Source: Thalassobius sp034670005
GTDB taxonomy: Bacteria > Pseudomonadota > Alphaproteobacteria > Rhodobacterales > Rhodobacteraceae
Length of the DNA stretch: 64,000 nt
Reading direction: 5' to 3'
Assembly (NCBI RefSeq): GCF_034670005.1
Contig: NZ_JAXMOH010000004.1
Coordinates: 124,001-188,000, forward strand
Shown here: in pieces, positions 54,386-62,513 of the stretch
Layout: every line of letters begins with the position of its first letter
Position numbering within the stretch: the stretch's first letter is position 1
Notes under the pieces: generated by a model
Told to the model about the DNA's origin: nothing
Databases searched by the model: none
The model's input: the letters and a program-made list of their open reading frames with translations, nothing else
Made by a program: the position numbers and the translations under genes

Positions 54386-54418
54386 AAGAGCGTTCCTGAG
54401 GGGCGCTCTTTCCAATTT
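54386..54418 (+). terminator. Terminator after soxG
   Basis: AAGAGCG / CGCTCTT stem (7 bp) with an 11-nt loop, followed by a T-rich stretch, about 30 bp past the soxG stop. Confidence 0.55.
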
Positions 54419-54499
54419 TGTGACAATTGTGACTCTTTGTTGTGATGTGCATTTAGGGTTGATATTCACGTTTTCGTAAACAACCTAGGTAATTTGATC

Positions 54500-54916
54500 A
54501 TGAATAAACTGTTTGCCGTTGCGACGGCGCTTGTCCTGTCCGCGCATTCCGCTTCTGCTTTCATTTACGACTGCGATATCACCCGCCCATCACCGGATGG
54601 CTGGATGGGAGACCGAATAGTATTCAGCGTCGACGAAGAGGTAGAAACCGTTGCCGTGGTTGATGCGATGATCATGGCGATCCAAAAAGCTCCGATCCTC
54701 ACCAAGCTTGAAACCCAATATGGTCGGCACGTGATACGTTGGAAACTGAAGGGAGTAAAAGCGACCGTTGATGGTGGCCCACCCTCAAACATCGGTACCG
54801 CGGATTATAAAGCGTCAGTTTTTCCTAACAACAAACTGGTGCTGACTGTGCATTTAACAGGCTTCGACAACGTCCCGCGCGGCGAAGGTGTCTGCACAAA
54901 GAAGAAAAAACAATAG
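54500..54916 (+). CDS. Secreted hypothetical protein
   Basis: 138 residues with a Sec signal (MNKLFAVATALVLSAHSASA). The mature part has two Cys (YDCDITRPSPDG near the start, GVCTKKKKQ near the end) that could form a disulfide. It is otherwise a beta-type domain with a basic tail. It is flanked by terminators, so probably monocistronic. Not recognised. Confidence 0.65.
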   Translation: MNKLFAVATALVLSAHSASAFIYDCDITRPSPDGWMGDRIVFSVDEEVETVAVVDAMIMAIQKAPILTKLETQYGRHVIRWKLKGVKATVDGGPPSNIGTADYKASVFPNNKLVLTVHLTGFDNVPRGEGVCTKKKKQ

Positions 54917-54920
54917 TGGA

Positions 54921-54960
54921 CAGGGCAGGGCGCGGCTGCCCTGCGCCCTTTGCTTTTTAT
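54921..54960 (+). terminator. Terminator of the secreted hypothetical gene
   Basis: AGGGCGC / GCGCCCT stem (7 bp) followed by TTTGCTTTTTA, directly after the stop. Confidence 0.65.
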
Positions 54961-55125
54961 CTGGTTGCTCATACTGTTCTGATGCGACGCGGCTGTCCGA
55001 ATTATTGCCTGATCCGGCATCGGTGGACGCGGACCGACAAATATTGGCGACAGGGCTTGACCTTCCTGCCTAAACCCTACCATTTTCCGCAGGAAAGAAA
55101 CGCCCGAACCTGAGAGGATTTCACA

Positions 55126-55725
55126 ATGGCTTTTGAACTTCCCGATCTTCCCTATGCCCATGACGCGCTGGCCGGCCTTGGCATGTCGAAGGAAACGCTG
55201 GAATACCACCATGATCTGCACCACAAAGCCTATGTCGATAACGGTAACAAGCTGATCGCCGGGACCGAATGGGAAAACAAGTCGCTCGAAGAGATCATCA
55301 CCGGCACCTACCAAGCCGGTTCGGTCGCGCAGAATGGTATTTTTAACAATGCATCACAGCACTGGAACCACGCGCAGTTCTGGGAAATGATGGGCCCGGG
55401 TGAAACCGCGATGCCGGGCGAGCTGGAGAAGGCACTGGTTGAAAGCTTTGGTTCGGTTGATGAATTTAAATCTCAGTTTGCCGCCGCCGGTGCCGGGCAG
55501 TTTGGGTCTGGCTGGGCTTGGCTGGTCAAGGATGCCGATGGCAGCCTGAAGGTCACCAAGACCGAAAACGGGGTTAACCCGCTTTGCTTCGGTCAAACCG
55601 CGCTGCTGGGCTGCGACGTGTGGGAACATTCCTATTACATCGATTTCCGCAACAAGCGTCCGGTTTACTTAAGCAACTTCCTCGACAAGCTGGTGAACTG
55701 GGAAAACGTCGCATCGCGGATGTGA
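55126..55725 (+). CDS. sodB: Superoxide dismutase, Fe type
   Basis: 199-residue enzyme removing superoxide. Metal ligands His28, His82, Asp164 and His168 are visible, in YHHDLHHKAYV, NASQHWNH and DVWEHSYYIDFRN. Gln78 in the NNASQHWNH block is a mark of Fe-type SOD, though Fe/Mn-cambialistic enzymes also exist. No signal peptide, so cytoplasmic. AGAGGA before the ATG; a strong terminator follows. Confidence 0.95.
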   Translation: MAFELPDLPYAHDALAGLGMSKETLEYHHDLHHKAYVDNGNKLIAGTEWENKSLEEIITGTYQAGSVAQNGIFNNASQHWNHAQFWEMMGPGETAMPGELEKALVESFGSVDEFKSQFAAAGAGQFGSGWAWLVKDADGSLKVTKTENGVNPLCFGQTALLGCDVWEHSYYIDFRNKRPVYLSNFLDKLVNWENVASRM

Positions 55726-55749
55726 TCGTTCCAAAAAAAGAAACGGATG

Positions 55750-55779
55750 GCCGCCCTTTGGGGCGGCTTTCTTGTTTTT
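55750..55779 (+). terminator. sodB terminator
   Basis: GCCGCCC / GGGCGGC stem with a TTTG loop, followed by TTTCTTGTTTTT. Confidence 0.85.
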
Positions 55780-56086
55780 ACCGTTCGATACATTGCGCCG
55801 GCAGGCGCTTCATTGAACCGCGAAAGATGTGGGTAGGGACGGGGATCTAGGATTGCGATCCTGTCCTGTCGCAAGACCGTGCCGCAGCACATCTGATGCG
55901 ATCCTGTTTCGTTAGTGACGGGGGAGCCTGTCAATAATGCCAGTTTGCGATACATTTTTTGCTTAGAATTTGATCAGAACTCACCTAGTCTTGTCGTTGA
56001 TACAGGTGACGGCCAGACAGTTCTTGGTCGAGGTGATGATCTGACTGCGATGAATTCGCCTTATTTGTAAGGACAAAGTTGCGTAT
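55780..56086. other. Gap of about 300 bp before the third hybrid kinase
   Basis: No credible ORF. GCGATCCTGT occurs twice (near 55855 and 55899) without further symmetry. It presumably holds the kinase promoter. Confidence 0.5.
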
Positions 56087-58297
56087 ATGAAGCATTCGAC
56101 CAAGGTCAATACTGTCATTGGCAGATCGTGGGTTTGGATCATGGCTTGCGTGTTTACTAGTAGTTTGGCGGTTGCTACGGCCCTCTTGGCGATACAAGCA
56201 TTGAACGGTTCAACGGCCACTTGGGGTCAAATCGGATTGGTTTCCCTCATTGCCGGGCTGCTGATCGCGACTTTGGGGGCGGCAGCGCAGATGGCGCGCC
56301 GAAATCGAAGAGATTTAGTGCAACAGTTGGCGGCCCAAGACCATCTGATTACCGATCTGCGTGAAAAGGAAGAGCGCTTCAGCCTAGCGCTGAAAGGGGC
56401 CAATGACGGGTTGTGGGAATGGAACATCGTCACCAATCACCTTGTTTATTCCGACCGCTGGGCGGAAATTTTGGGCTATAGAGTCGACGAATTGGAACCC
56501 ACGGCGCGGTCCTGGACCAGGATGTTACGTTCTGAGGACAAAAGGAAAGTCCGTAGCGATATGGACGCCCAGTTCGCCCAGCAGAAAGAAATTGTCGAAG
56601 GCGAATATGATATGCAGCGCAAAGATGGGCGCTGGATTAGGGTGCTCAGCCGGGGGTTTGTTGTCTATCGCGACGGTAAACCGGTGCGTATGGTGGGTAC
56701 GCTTCTTGATATTTCGGGGCGGTTGGCGTTGTTGCGGCAAAAGGAAGAGGCGGTAGCGCAAAGCAAAGCAAAATCCGTATTTCTGGCCCATATGAGCCAT
56801 GAAATCCGAACCCCAATGAACGGGGTTGTCGGCATGGTCGATCTGCTGACGCGCACGGATCTGGACGAAAACCAGCGACAGATGCTTGAGACGATTCAGA
56901 ATTCATCAATTTCGCTGTTGCGGATTATTGATGATATCCTCGACTTTTCCAAGATCGAGGCAGGCAAGATGTCTGTGACTATGGAACGGGCGGACCTGCT
57001 TAATGTGGTCGAAAATGTAGTGGAAACCCTGGGTGCGACGGCGCAGCAAAGCGGTGTACGGTTAATCCTGAACGTCGATTGTGGCCTGCCACGGTTTGTT
57101 GCCACCGATGCTGGCCGGTTGCGGCAAGTGCTATTGAACCTGCTTGGCAATGCGGTGAAATTCAGCGCTCAGAAAAAAGGTGGTGAACCGCCTCTGGTGG
57201 AACTGTCGGCCCAACCGATACCGGGCGGCAAAGTCAAATTTCAAGTCATTGACAATGGTATGGGCATTCCAGCCGAGACGCAGGCCTTGTTGTTCCAACC
57301 TTTCTATCAAGCCTATGAGACGGATTCCCACCAGATTGGCGGAACAGGCCTTGGCCTCGCCATCAGCTATGACCTGATCAGGATCATGGGTGGACAGATA
57401 GATGTGCAAAGCGCTCCGGGGGAAGGCGCCACGTTTTCGGTTGTCCTGCCGCTGTCGGACGGTTTCGATACCGACCGGACCTGTGTCGATAAGATCGAAG
57501 GACTTGATCGTTATGCGTTGGTTTCATTTGTCGAGGATGACTTGTGCCGTGAACGGTTCCGACATTTCACTGACTATTGGAACCGACCGCTGACCGATTT
57601 CAATGCTGAAACGCCGATGCGGGATTGGGCGCAAAGCCAAAAACAAACGCCTATGTTCCTGGTGTCGCTCAACGATAGTAATCGTGCTTTGGAATTTGTG
57701 GAAAAGATGCACGACATCATCCCAAAGGCGAAATTTTTGATGTTAACCAGCGACCCGAGCGCCCGGCTTGGCCGACATAACCACCATCTCTATCTGGTGC
57801 GCCGATCGCCTGTGTTACCGTCGCGGATGATTGCAGGTATTACTGCGCTGATTGAGGAACAGAAGGACTGCGATGCCGAAAACTACGTTGAGCAGGCCCC
57901 GGTGAGCCAAGGCAGCATTTTGCTGGTCGAAGACAATCGGATCAATCTGGATGTGTTGATGCGGCAATTGGCATTGCTGGGATATGGGGCGGAGGTCGCC
58001 GAGAACGGCAAAGAGGGGCTGGAGCTTTGGCGCAATGGGGCGGCGGGGTTCGGTTTGATCCTGACAGATTGCCAGATGCCGGTCATGGACGGGTTGGAAA
58101 TGGTTCAGAATATCCGACTGGTCGAACGCACGAACAATTTGGAACCTATCCCGATCGTTGGTATTTCCGCCAATGCGCTGAAAGGCGAAAAGGAACGCTG
58201 CATCGCCGCGGGTATGAATGATTTCCTCACCAAACCAGCCAAATTGGATGAGTTGCGAGATGTCCTTGGAGAATGGTTTTCCAAGGATGCCGATTAA
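56087..58297 (+). CDS. PAS-containing hybrid histidine kinase
   Basis: 736-residue membrane sensor kinase. Two TM helices (15-38, 48-68) with almost no periplasmic loop, a coiled linker, a PAS domain (about 95-215, GANDGLWEWNIVTNHLVYS), HisKA (MSHEIRTPMNG, His238), a HATPase (GGTGLGLAIS), a degenerate receiver-like region (about 465-585) and a true receiver with Asp661 in LTDCQMPVMDG. The signal is probably cytoplasmic, sensed by PAS. AAGGA lies 12 bases before the ATG. No cognate regulator adjoins it. Confidence 0.88.
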   Translation: MKHSTKVNTVIGRSWVWIMACVFTSSLAVATALLAIQALNGSTATWGQIGLVSLIAGLLIATLGAAAQMARRNRRDLVQQLAAQDHLITDLREKEERFSLALKGANDGLWEWNIVTNHLVYSDRWAEILGYRVDELEPTARSWTRMLRSEDKRKVRSDMDAQFAQQKEIVEGEYDMQRKDGRWIRVLSRGFVVYRDGKPVRMVGTLLDISGRLALLRQKEEAVAQSKAKSVFLAHMSHEIRTPMNGVVGMVDLLTRTDLDENQRQMLETIQNSSISLLRIIDDILDFSKIEAGKMSVTMERADLLNVVENVVETLGATAQQSGVRLILNVDCGLPRFVATDAGRLRQVLLNLLGNAVKFSAQKKGGEPPLVELSAQPIPGGKVKFQVIDNGMGIPAETQALLFQPFYQAYETDSHQIGGTGLGLAISYDLIRIMGGQIDVQSAPGEGATFSVVLPLSDGFDTDRTCVDKIEGLDRYALVSFVEDDLCRERFRHFTDYWNRPLTDFNAETPMRDWAQSQKQTPMFLVSLNDSNRALEFVEKMHDIIPKAKFLMLTSDPSARLGRHNHHLYLVRRSPVLPSRMIAGITALIEEQKDCDAENYVEQAPVSQGSILLVEDNRINLDVLMRQLALLGYGAEVAENGKEGLELWRNGAAGFGLILTDCQMPVMDGLEMVQNIRLVERTNNLEPIPIVGISANALKGEKERCIAAGMNDFLTKPAKLDELRDVLGEWFSKDAD

Positions 58298-58437
58298 CCG
58301 AGATCGGGCTGAACGCGGCAGTTAGAGTGGACTGCTCCAATATCTAAACAAGTTTTTTTCGGTGACATTGACCCGTGTCATGTTGTGCGCGTCCTTTTTT
58401 TGTTTCGCTCGTTACACCAAGGAATAGGAGAATAGTC

Positions 58438-58893
58438 ATGATCAAGATGCCAAAAGGCCTGTGGGTTGTCGTCGCGGACGGTGCCAAGGCGCTGTTTGTG
58501 CAGAATGTCAGCAATGCCATTGAACCGGATTTGCGGGTCATGCGGGTTGACGAAATCGACAACCCACAGACTGCGGACCAAGGGACCTCTCGGCCCGGAC
58601 GCCGGGATGGGCCGATGGGCGCGGGACGATCCGCCATTGAGCCGACGGATTGGCATCAGATGGCCAAAGAAGAATTCGCCACTACGGTTGCGGCACTTCT
58701 GAACAAATGGGCGCAGGCGGGCGGGATTGATGATCTTGTCATCGTTGCCCCGCCACAGACCTTGGGCGAATTGCGAGCGGCTCTCAATCCAAAGGTGATC
58801 GGGATTATCCGTGCCGAAATGGCAAAGGATCTGACCAACCACCCATTGCCCGATATTGCCAAGCTGGTGATGCAGGAATTGGCCGACCTCTGA
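58438..58893 (+). CDS. Host-attachment-family protein
   Basis: 151 residues matching the host attachment protein family (PF10116 type), with WVVVADGAKALFVQN near the start and the C-terminal DDLVIVAPPQTLGELRAAL and KDLTNHPLPDI. Named for plant-attachment mutants in Agrobacterium-like bacteria; its fold resembles release-factor/Hbs1-like domains, and its real role is unclear. The ATG at 58438 follows AGGAG. The open frame further upstream is not used. Confidence 0.85.
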   Translation: MIKMPKGLWVVVADGAKALFVQNVSNAIEPDLRVMRVDEIDNPQTADQGTSRPGRRDGPMGAGRSAIEPTDWHQMAKEEFATTVAALLNKWAQAGGIDDLVIVAPPQTLGELRAALNPKVIGIIRAEMAKDLTNHPLPDIAKLVMQELADL

Positions 58894-58931
58894 TTGCGTC
58901 GGGCGGTGCCTTAGTTGCCCGCGCGCATAGT

Positions 58932-58960
58932 CACGCGGTCCCTATGGCCGGGACCGCGTG
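58932..58960. terminator. Hairpin between convergent genes
   Basis: Perfect 11-bp stem CACGCGGTCCC / GGGACCGCGTG, 7-nt loop, between the attachment-family gene and the LOG gene. No clear T-run. Confidence 0.5.
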
Positions 58961-58995
58961 GTGATATCGGACTAACGCGGGTTCTCAGGGGATTT

Positions 58996-59547
58996 CTAAC
59001 TCAGCGCCGACCGCAACGCCGCGCCCAGTTCGACTGCTGTGGCCACCGGCCGGATCAGTTCGCGCAAGGATTTGTCCGCGAAACCCTGATCGATCACATG
59101 ATCGATCAGGGACAGCAGCGGGTCCCAGAACCCGGACGTGTTTAACAGGAATATCGGTTTCTGGTGCAGCAGCAGCTGGCGCCAGGTCAGTACTTCGAAA
59201 AATTCGTCCAAAGATCCCGCGCCGCCGGGAAGAACCACGATGGCATCGGAATTCATGAACATTACCTTTTTCCGTTCATGCATGTTTTCGGTGACCACGA
59301 AAGTCGACAAATCTGTTTTGCCCACTTCGGCACGCATCAAATGGGTTGGGATGACTCCGAAGGTTTCGCCGCCCGCATCCTGCGTGGCCCGCGCCACTAT
59401 TCCCATCAACCCGACATCACCAGCGCCATAGACAAGCCGCCACTTATTGTCTGCCAACAACTTGCCCAGACTTTCCGCTTCGGAGCTATAGATCGGGTCA
59501 TTGCCGGGCCGCGACCCGCAAAAGACGCAGACAGAGCGGGTAATCAT
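58996..59547 (-). CDS. LOG-family nucleoside-monophosphate phosphoribohydrolase
   Basis: 183 residues of the TIGR00730/LOG family that cleave cytokinin ribotides or purine nucleotides. The signature VVLPGGAGSLDEFFEVLTW (PGGxGT-like) and the N-terminal VCVFCGSRPGND are clear. AGGA lies ahead of the ATG at 59545-59547. Cytosolic; substrate unknown in bacteria of this group. Confidence 0.9.
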   Translation of the reverse strand: MITRSVCVFCGSRPGNDPIYSSEAESLGKLLADNKWRLVYGAGDVGLMGIVARATQDAGGETFGVIPTHLMRAEVGKTDLSTFVVTENMHERKKVMFMNSDAIVVLPGGAGSLDEFFEVLTWRQLLLHQKPIFLLNTSGFWDPLLSLIDHVIDQGFADKSLRELIRPVATAVELGAALRSALS

Positions 59548-59647
59548 CTTGATTTTCCTCGATCAAAAGTGCTTTTGACCCCTGATACCCTTGTTGCTAT
59601 TGTCGCTCAACCGCCAAAGGGGATGTGGGCGGGTTGAAAGGAATGAC

Positions 59648-61255
59648 ATGACGAAAGAAACCGGACTGGCGTCCAGCCAGACCCTGATTGTGGGCGCAGC
59701 AGTTGCCGTTTTGGCCGCATTGGCCGCCGCCTATGGGCTAGGGGTGTTCGAAAAAAGCAGTCAGACCGAACCGGTGCAGGCCGTTATGTCTCAACCAGCC
59801 CCTGCCGCAGCCCCCAAGGCCGACGCGGAACCAACGCCTGAGGTTAAGCAGGAGCTTGTCACTGAATCAGAGACCGCGCCGGCTGAAACGTCATCGAAAC
59901 CCACAGAACCGGAAACAGAGATCGCTGCAGTTGCAAAACCGGAAAACGTTTCTGAAGATGCGACAGCGGGTAAGCCAGTCGCCGAACCTGTGGTACAGCC
60001 GCTGACCGGTACACAGGCAGAAGCCACACTGGATGATACCTCCCACCCAGCTGCGGGGCTGCCCACACCGCCCAGCTTTGACGTGGTGCGGGTCGAAAGC
60101 GATGGGACTGCGTTGGTCGCCGGTATTGCCTTGGACGGCGATCAGGTCGAGGTTCTTGTCGATCGCGTTGCCATTGCCAAGGTGGAACCCGGTTCGGACG
60201 GCAAATTCGTGGCGTTCCTGACGCTGCCACCTTCGGACAAGCCGCGAATGATGACGCTGCTGATGCGGGCCGGTGATGCGCAAATTCCCTCCGAGGATCA
60301 GGTGATCATTGCGCCAGTGAAAGCCGTCGTTTCGGATAGCCCCGCCGACGAAACCAACACCGTTGTTGCGGCGGATACTGCACAGGCGGAAGAAACTGGT
60401 ATTACAGCCGAAGCAGGCAAAGAGACGGTCGAACCACAGGTCGCGGCATCCGAACCTGCTGGCGCGCAATCGAGCGCCCCTGAATCGGTTCAAAACGAAA
60501 CGGTCGAAACGGGGCAGAAAGTTGGAGAAACAGAAACCGGAATAGCGGCCAGCTCAATGCAGCCTGATACCGCCGAGCCGGGGAGGAGCGAAAGCCAGGA
60601 CACTAAACTGGCAATGGCAGACCCAGCCCCTGCCGAAGTGCAATCCGCACCGACACCGACATCGGCCCCATCCGCCGCGCCCGCGGTTCTTATTGCAGGC
60701 AAGGATGGAGTCAGCGTTGTTCAACCGGCACAACCCGGAACCAACTTGACCGATCTGGTGCTGGACGCGATCAGCTATAGCGATACCGGCGCGGTCGATT
60801 TGACTGGACGCGGCGCTGCGTCGATGGGCGTCCGCGCCTATCTGAACAACACGGCACAAGCCAGCGCCGAGATTGGGTCGGACAGTGCTTGGAAAATTCG
60901 CCTCAGCGACGTCGCTCCGGGTGTGTACACCCTGCGCATTGATCAGGTGGATGCTTCGGGCAAGGTTACGTCGCGGGTGGAAACCCCCTTCAAACGCGAG
61001 GCGGAAGAAAAGATTGCCGCAGCTTCGGCCAATGCTGCCCGGCAACAGGCCAATACCGCCGATCCCGAAGCGGCCCGGACAGCCCCGCCGATCCGCGTTA
61101 TCACGGTGCAACCCGGCCATACGCTTTGGGCAATCGCCAAGGATAATTACGGCGAGGGCACGCTTTATGTCCGCCTGTTCGAAGCCAACCGTAATCTGAT
61201 CCGCGACCCGGATCTGATCTATCCCGGTCAGGTTTTCGACATTCCGCGTGACTGA
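59648..61255 (+). CDS. Membrane-anchored LysM protein
   Basis: 535 residues. One N-terminal TM helix (about 8-30), a long Ala/Pro/Glu/Thr-rich acidic linker interrupted by an Ig/Big-like domain (PSFDVVRVESDGTALVAGIA, about 145-220), a second such beta domain (about 350-430), and a C-terminal LysM (VQPGHTLWAIAKDNYGEGT). It likely links the inner membrane to peptidoglycan. AAGGA before the ATG. Similar proteins are common in Rhodobacteraceae; function unproven. Confidence 0.85.
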   Translation: MTKETGLASSQTLIVGAAVAVLAALAAAYGLGVFEKSSQTEPVQAVMSQPAPAAAPKADAEPTPEVKQELVTESETAPAETSSKPTEPETEIAAVAKPENVSEDATAGKPVAEPVVQPLTGTQAEATLDDTSHPAAGLPTPPSFDVVRVESDGTALVAGIALDGDQVEVLVDRVAIAKVEPGSDGKFVAFLTLPPSDKPRMMTLLMRAGDAQIPSEDQVIIAPVKAVVSDSPADETNTVVAADTAQAEETGITAEAGKETVEPQVAASEPAGAQSSAPESVQNETVETGQKVGETETGIAASSMQPDTAEPGRSESQDTKLAMADPAPAEVQSAPTPTSAPSAAPAVLIAGKDGVSVVQPAQPGTNLTDLVLDAISYSDTGAVDLTGRGAASMGVRAYLNNTAQASAEIGSDSAWKIRLSDVAPGVYTLRIDQVDASGKVTSRVETPFKREAEEKIAAASANAARQQANTADPEAARTAPPIRVITVQPGHTLWAIAKDNYGEGTLYVRLFEANRNLIRDPDLIYPGQVFDIPRD

Positions 61256-61288
61256 TCCCCGCTCAAAGGGACGGAACGTTACAAATTT

Positions 61289-61328
61289 TACCCCTGCCCG
61301 TGGCGACGCGGGCAGGGGTATTCTGTTT
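61289..61328 (+). terminator. Terminator after the LysM gene
   Basis: Perfect 12-bp stem TACCCCTGCCCG / CGGGCAGGGGTA, 8-nt loop, then TTCTGTTT. Confidence 0.8.
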
Positions 61329-61353
61329 CCCGGGAACCGGAGGAAATACGGAT

Positions 61354-62424
61354 ATGGTGCAAAACGTACTGGTCGATCAGACCAAGATCACCGAAGCGGA
61401 GCTGGCTGATGCCGCGCCGATGAAACTGCGGGACGGGCAAGTCCGGCTGAAGCTGGAAAGTTTTGCCATCACCACCAACAATGTGACTTATGCCGCTATA
61501 GGCTTTGTCATCGGTTACTGGAAATTTTTTCCCAGCGGGGTTGAAGGCAAAGGGATCGTGCCGGTTTGGGGCGTGGCCCGCGTAGCAGAAAGCCGGTGTG
61601 AGGATTTGCCCAAGGGCACGCGGCTTTATGGGTTTTATCCGATGGGCGAAGAGTTGATCCTTGCCCCGGAACAAAGTGCCCCCGGCGTTTTTGTCGATTC
61701 CAGTGCGCATCGTTCCGATCTTGCGCTGGTCTACAACACTTATGTCTGTGTGCGTGACGGCGCTGTGGAAGAAGATTACAAGCGCGCCTTGCTACAGCCT
61801 TTGCTGGCGACCTCTTATTTGCTGTTCGATTGGTTATCGGACAATGACTGGTTCGGGGCCGAACAGATCATCATCGGCAGTGCGTCGTCGAAAACCGGTT
61901 TGGGCCTGTGCAAATTCCTCGCCGAACCCGAAACGCGACCCTATCGGATCGTCGGGCTGACTTCGGAGATCAACAGAGGTTTTGTTGAAAGCTCGGGCGC
62001 CTGCGATCAGGTGCTGAGCTATGACGAGATCGAAAAACTGGCGTTGGTGCCCTCGGTCTATGTCGATATGGCGGGGAATGCGGCGGTGAAAATGCGACTG
62101 CATACGCATCTGGCCAGCGAATTGCGCCACAGTGCTGCCGTGGGAACCAGCCACTGGGATAAATTCGCTCAGCCGGGATCTGACCTGCCGGGGCCGAAGC
62201 CACGATTTTTCTTTGCCCCCGAACAGATACGCAAACGGCGCGAAGACTGGGGCCCGGGTGTGATAGAGGCGCAGATCACCGCCGGATGGAAACGTATCGC
62301 GGCCGATGCCGGAGAATGGATGGACGTGGTGGTGCATGATGGGCTGGAAAGCGCGCCCGAGGTTTATCGGGCGATTGCAGAAGGCCGCGCCAACCCGCGT
62401 GAAGGTCATGTGATCAGGCTTTGA
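61354..62424 (+). CDS. DUF2855-family protein
   Basis: 356 residues fitting DUF2855: LDGQVRLKLE-like N-terminal block (RDGQVRLKLESFAIT), then TYAAIGFVIGYWKFFP, the GSASSKTGLGLC nucleotide-site-like motif and VYVDMAGNAAV. The layout recalls an MDR/quinone-reductase fold that has diverged. GGAGGAAAT precedes the ATG at 61354. Family function unknown. Confidence 0.8.
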   Translation: MVQNVLVDQTKITEAELADAAPMKLRDGQVRLKLESFAITTNNVTYAAIGFVIGYWKFFPSGVEGKGIVPVWGVARVAESRCEDLPKGTRLYGFYPMGEELILAPEQSAPGVFVDSSAHRSDLALVYNTYVCVRDGAVEEDYKRALLQPLLATSYLLFDWLSDNDWFGAEQIIIGSASSKTGLGLCKFLAEPETRPYRIVGLTSEINRGFVESSGACDQVLSYDEIEKLALVPSVYVDMAGNAAVKMRLHTHLASELRHSAAVGTSHWDKFAQPGSDLPGPKPRFFFAPEQIRKRREDWGPGVIEAQITAGWKRIAADAGEWMDVVVHDGLESAPEVYRAIAEGRANPREGHVIRL

Positions 62425-62513
62425 CGTGAAGCCGTGAATAATCCGCTTTGGCGCTGGCATTCCATGGGGTTGCAACTTATCTCTAGGGGCCAAAGCTGAT
62501 AAAGGATCCTGTC

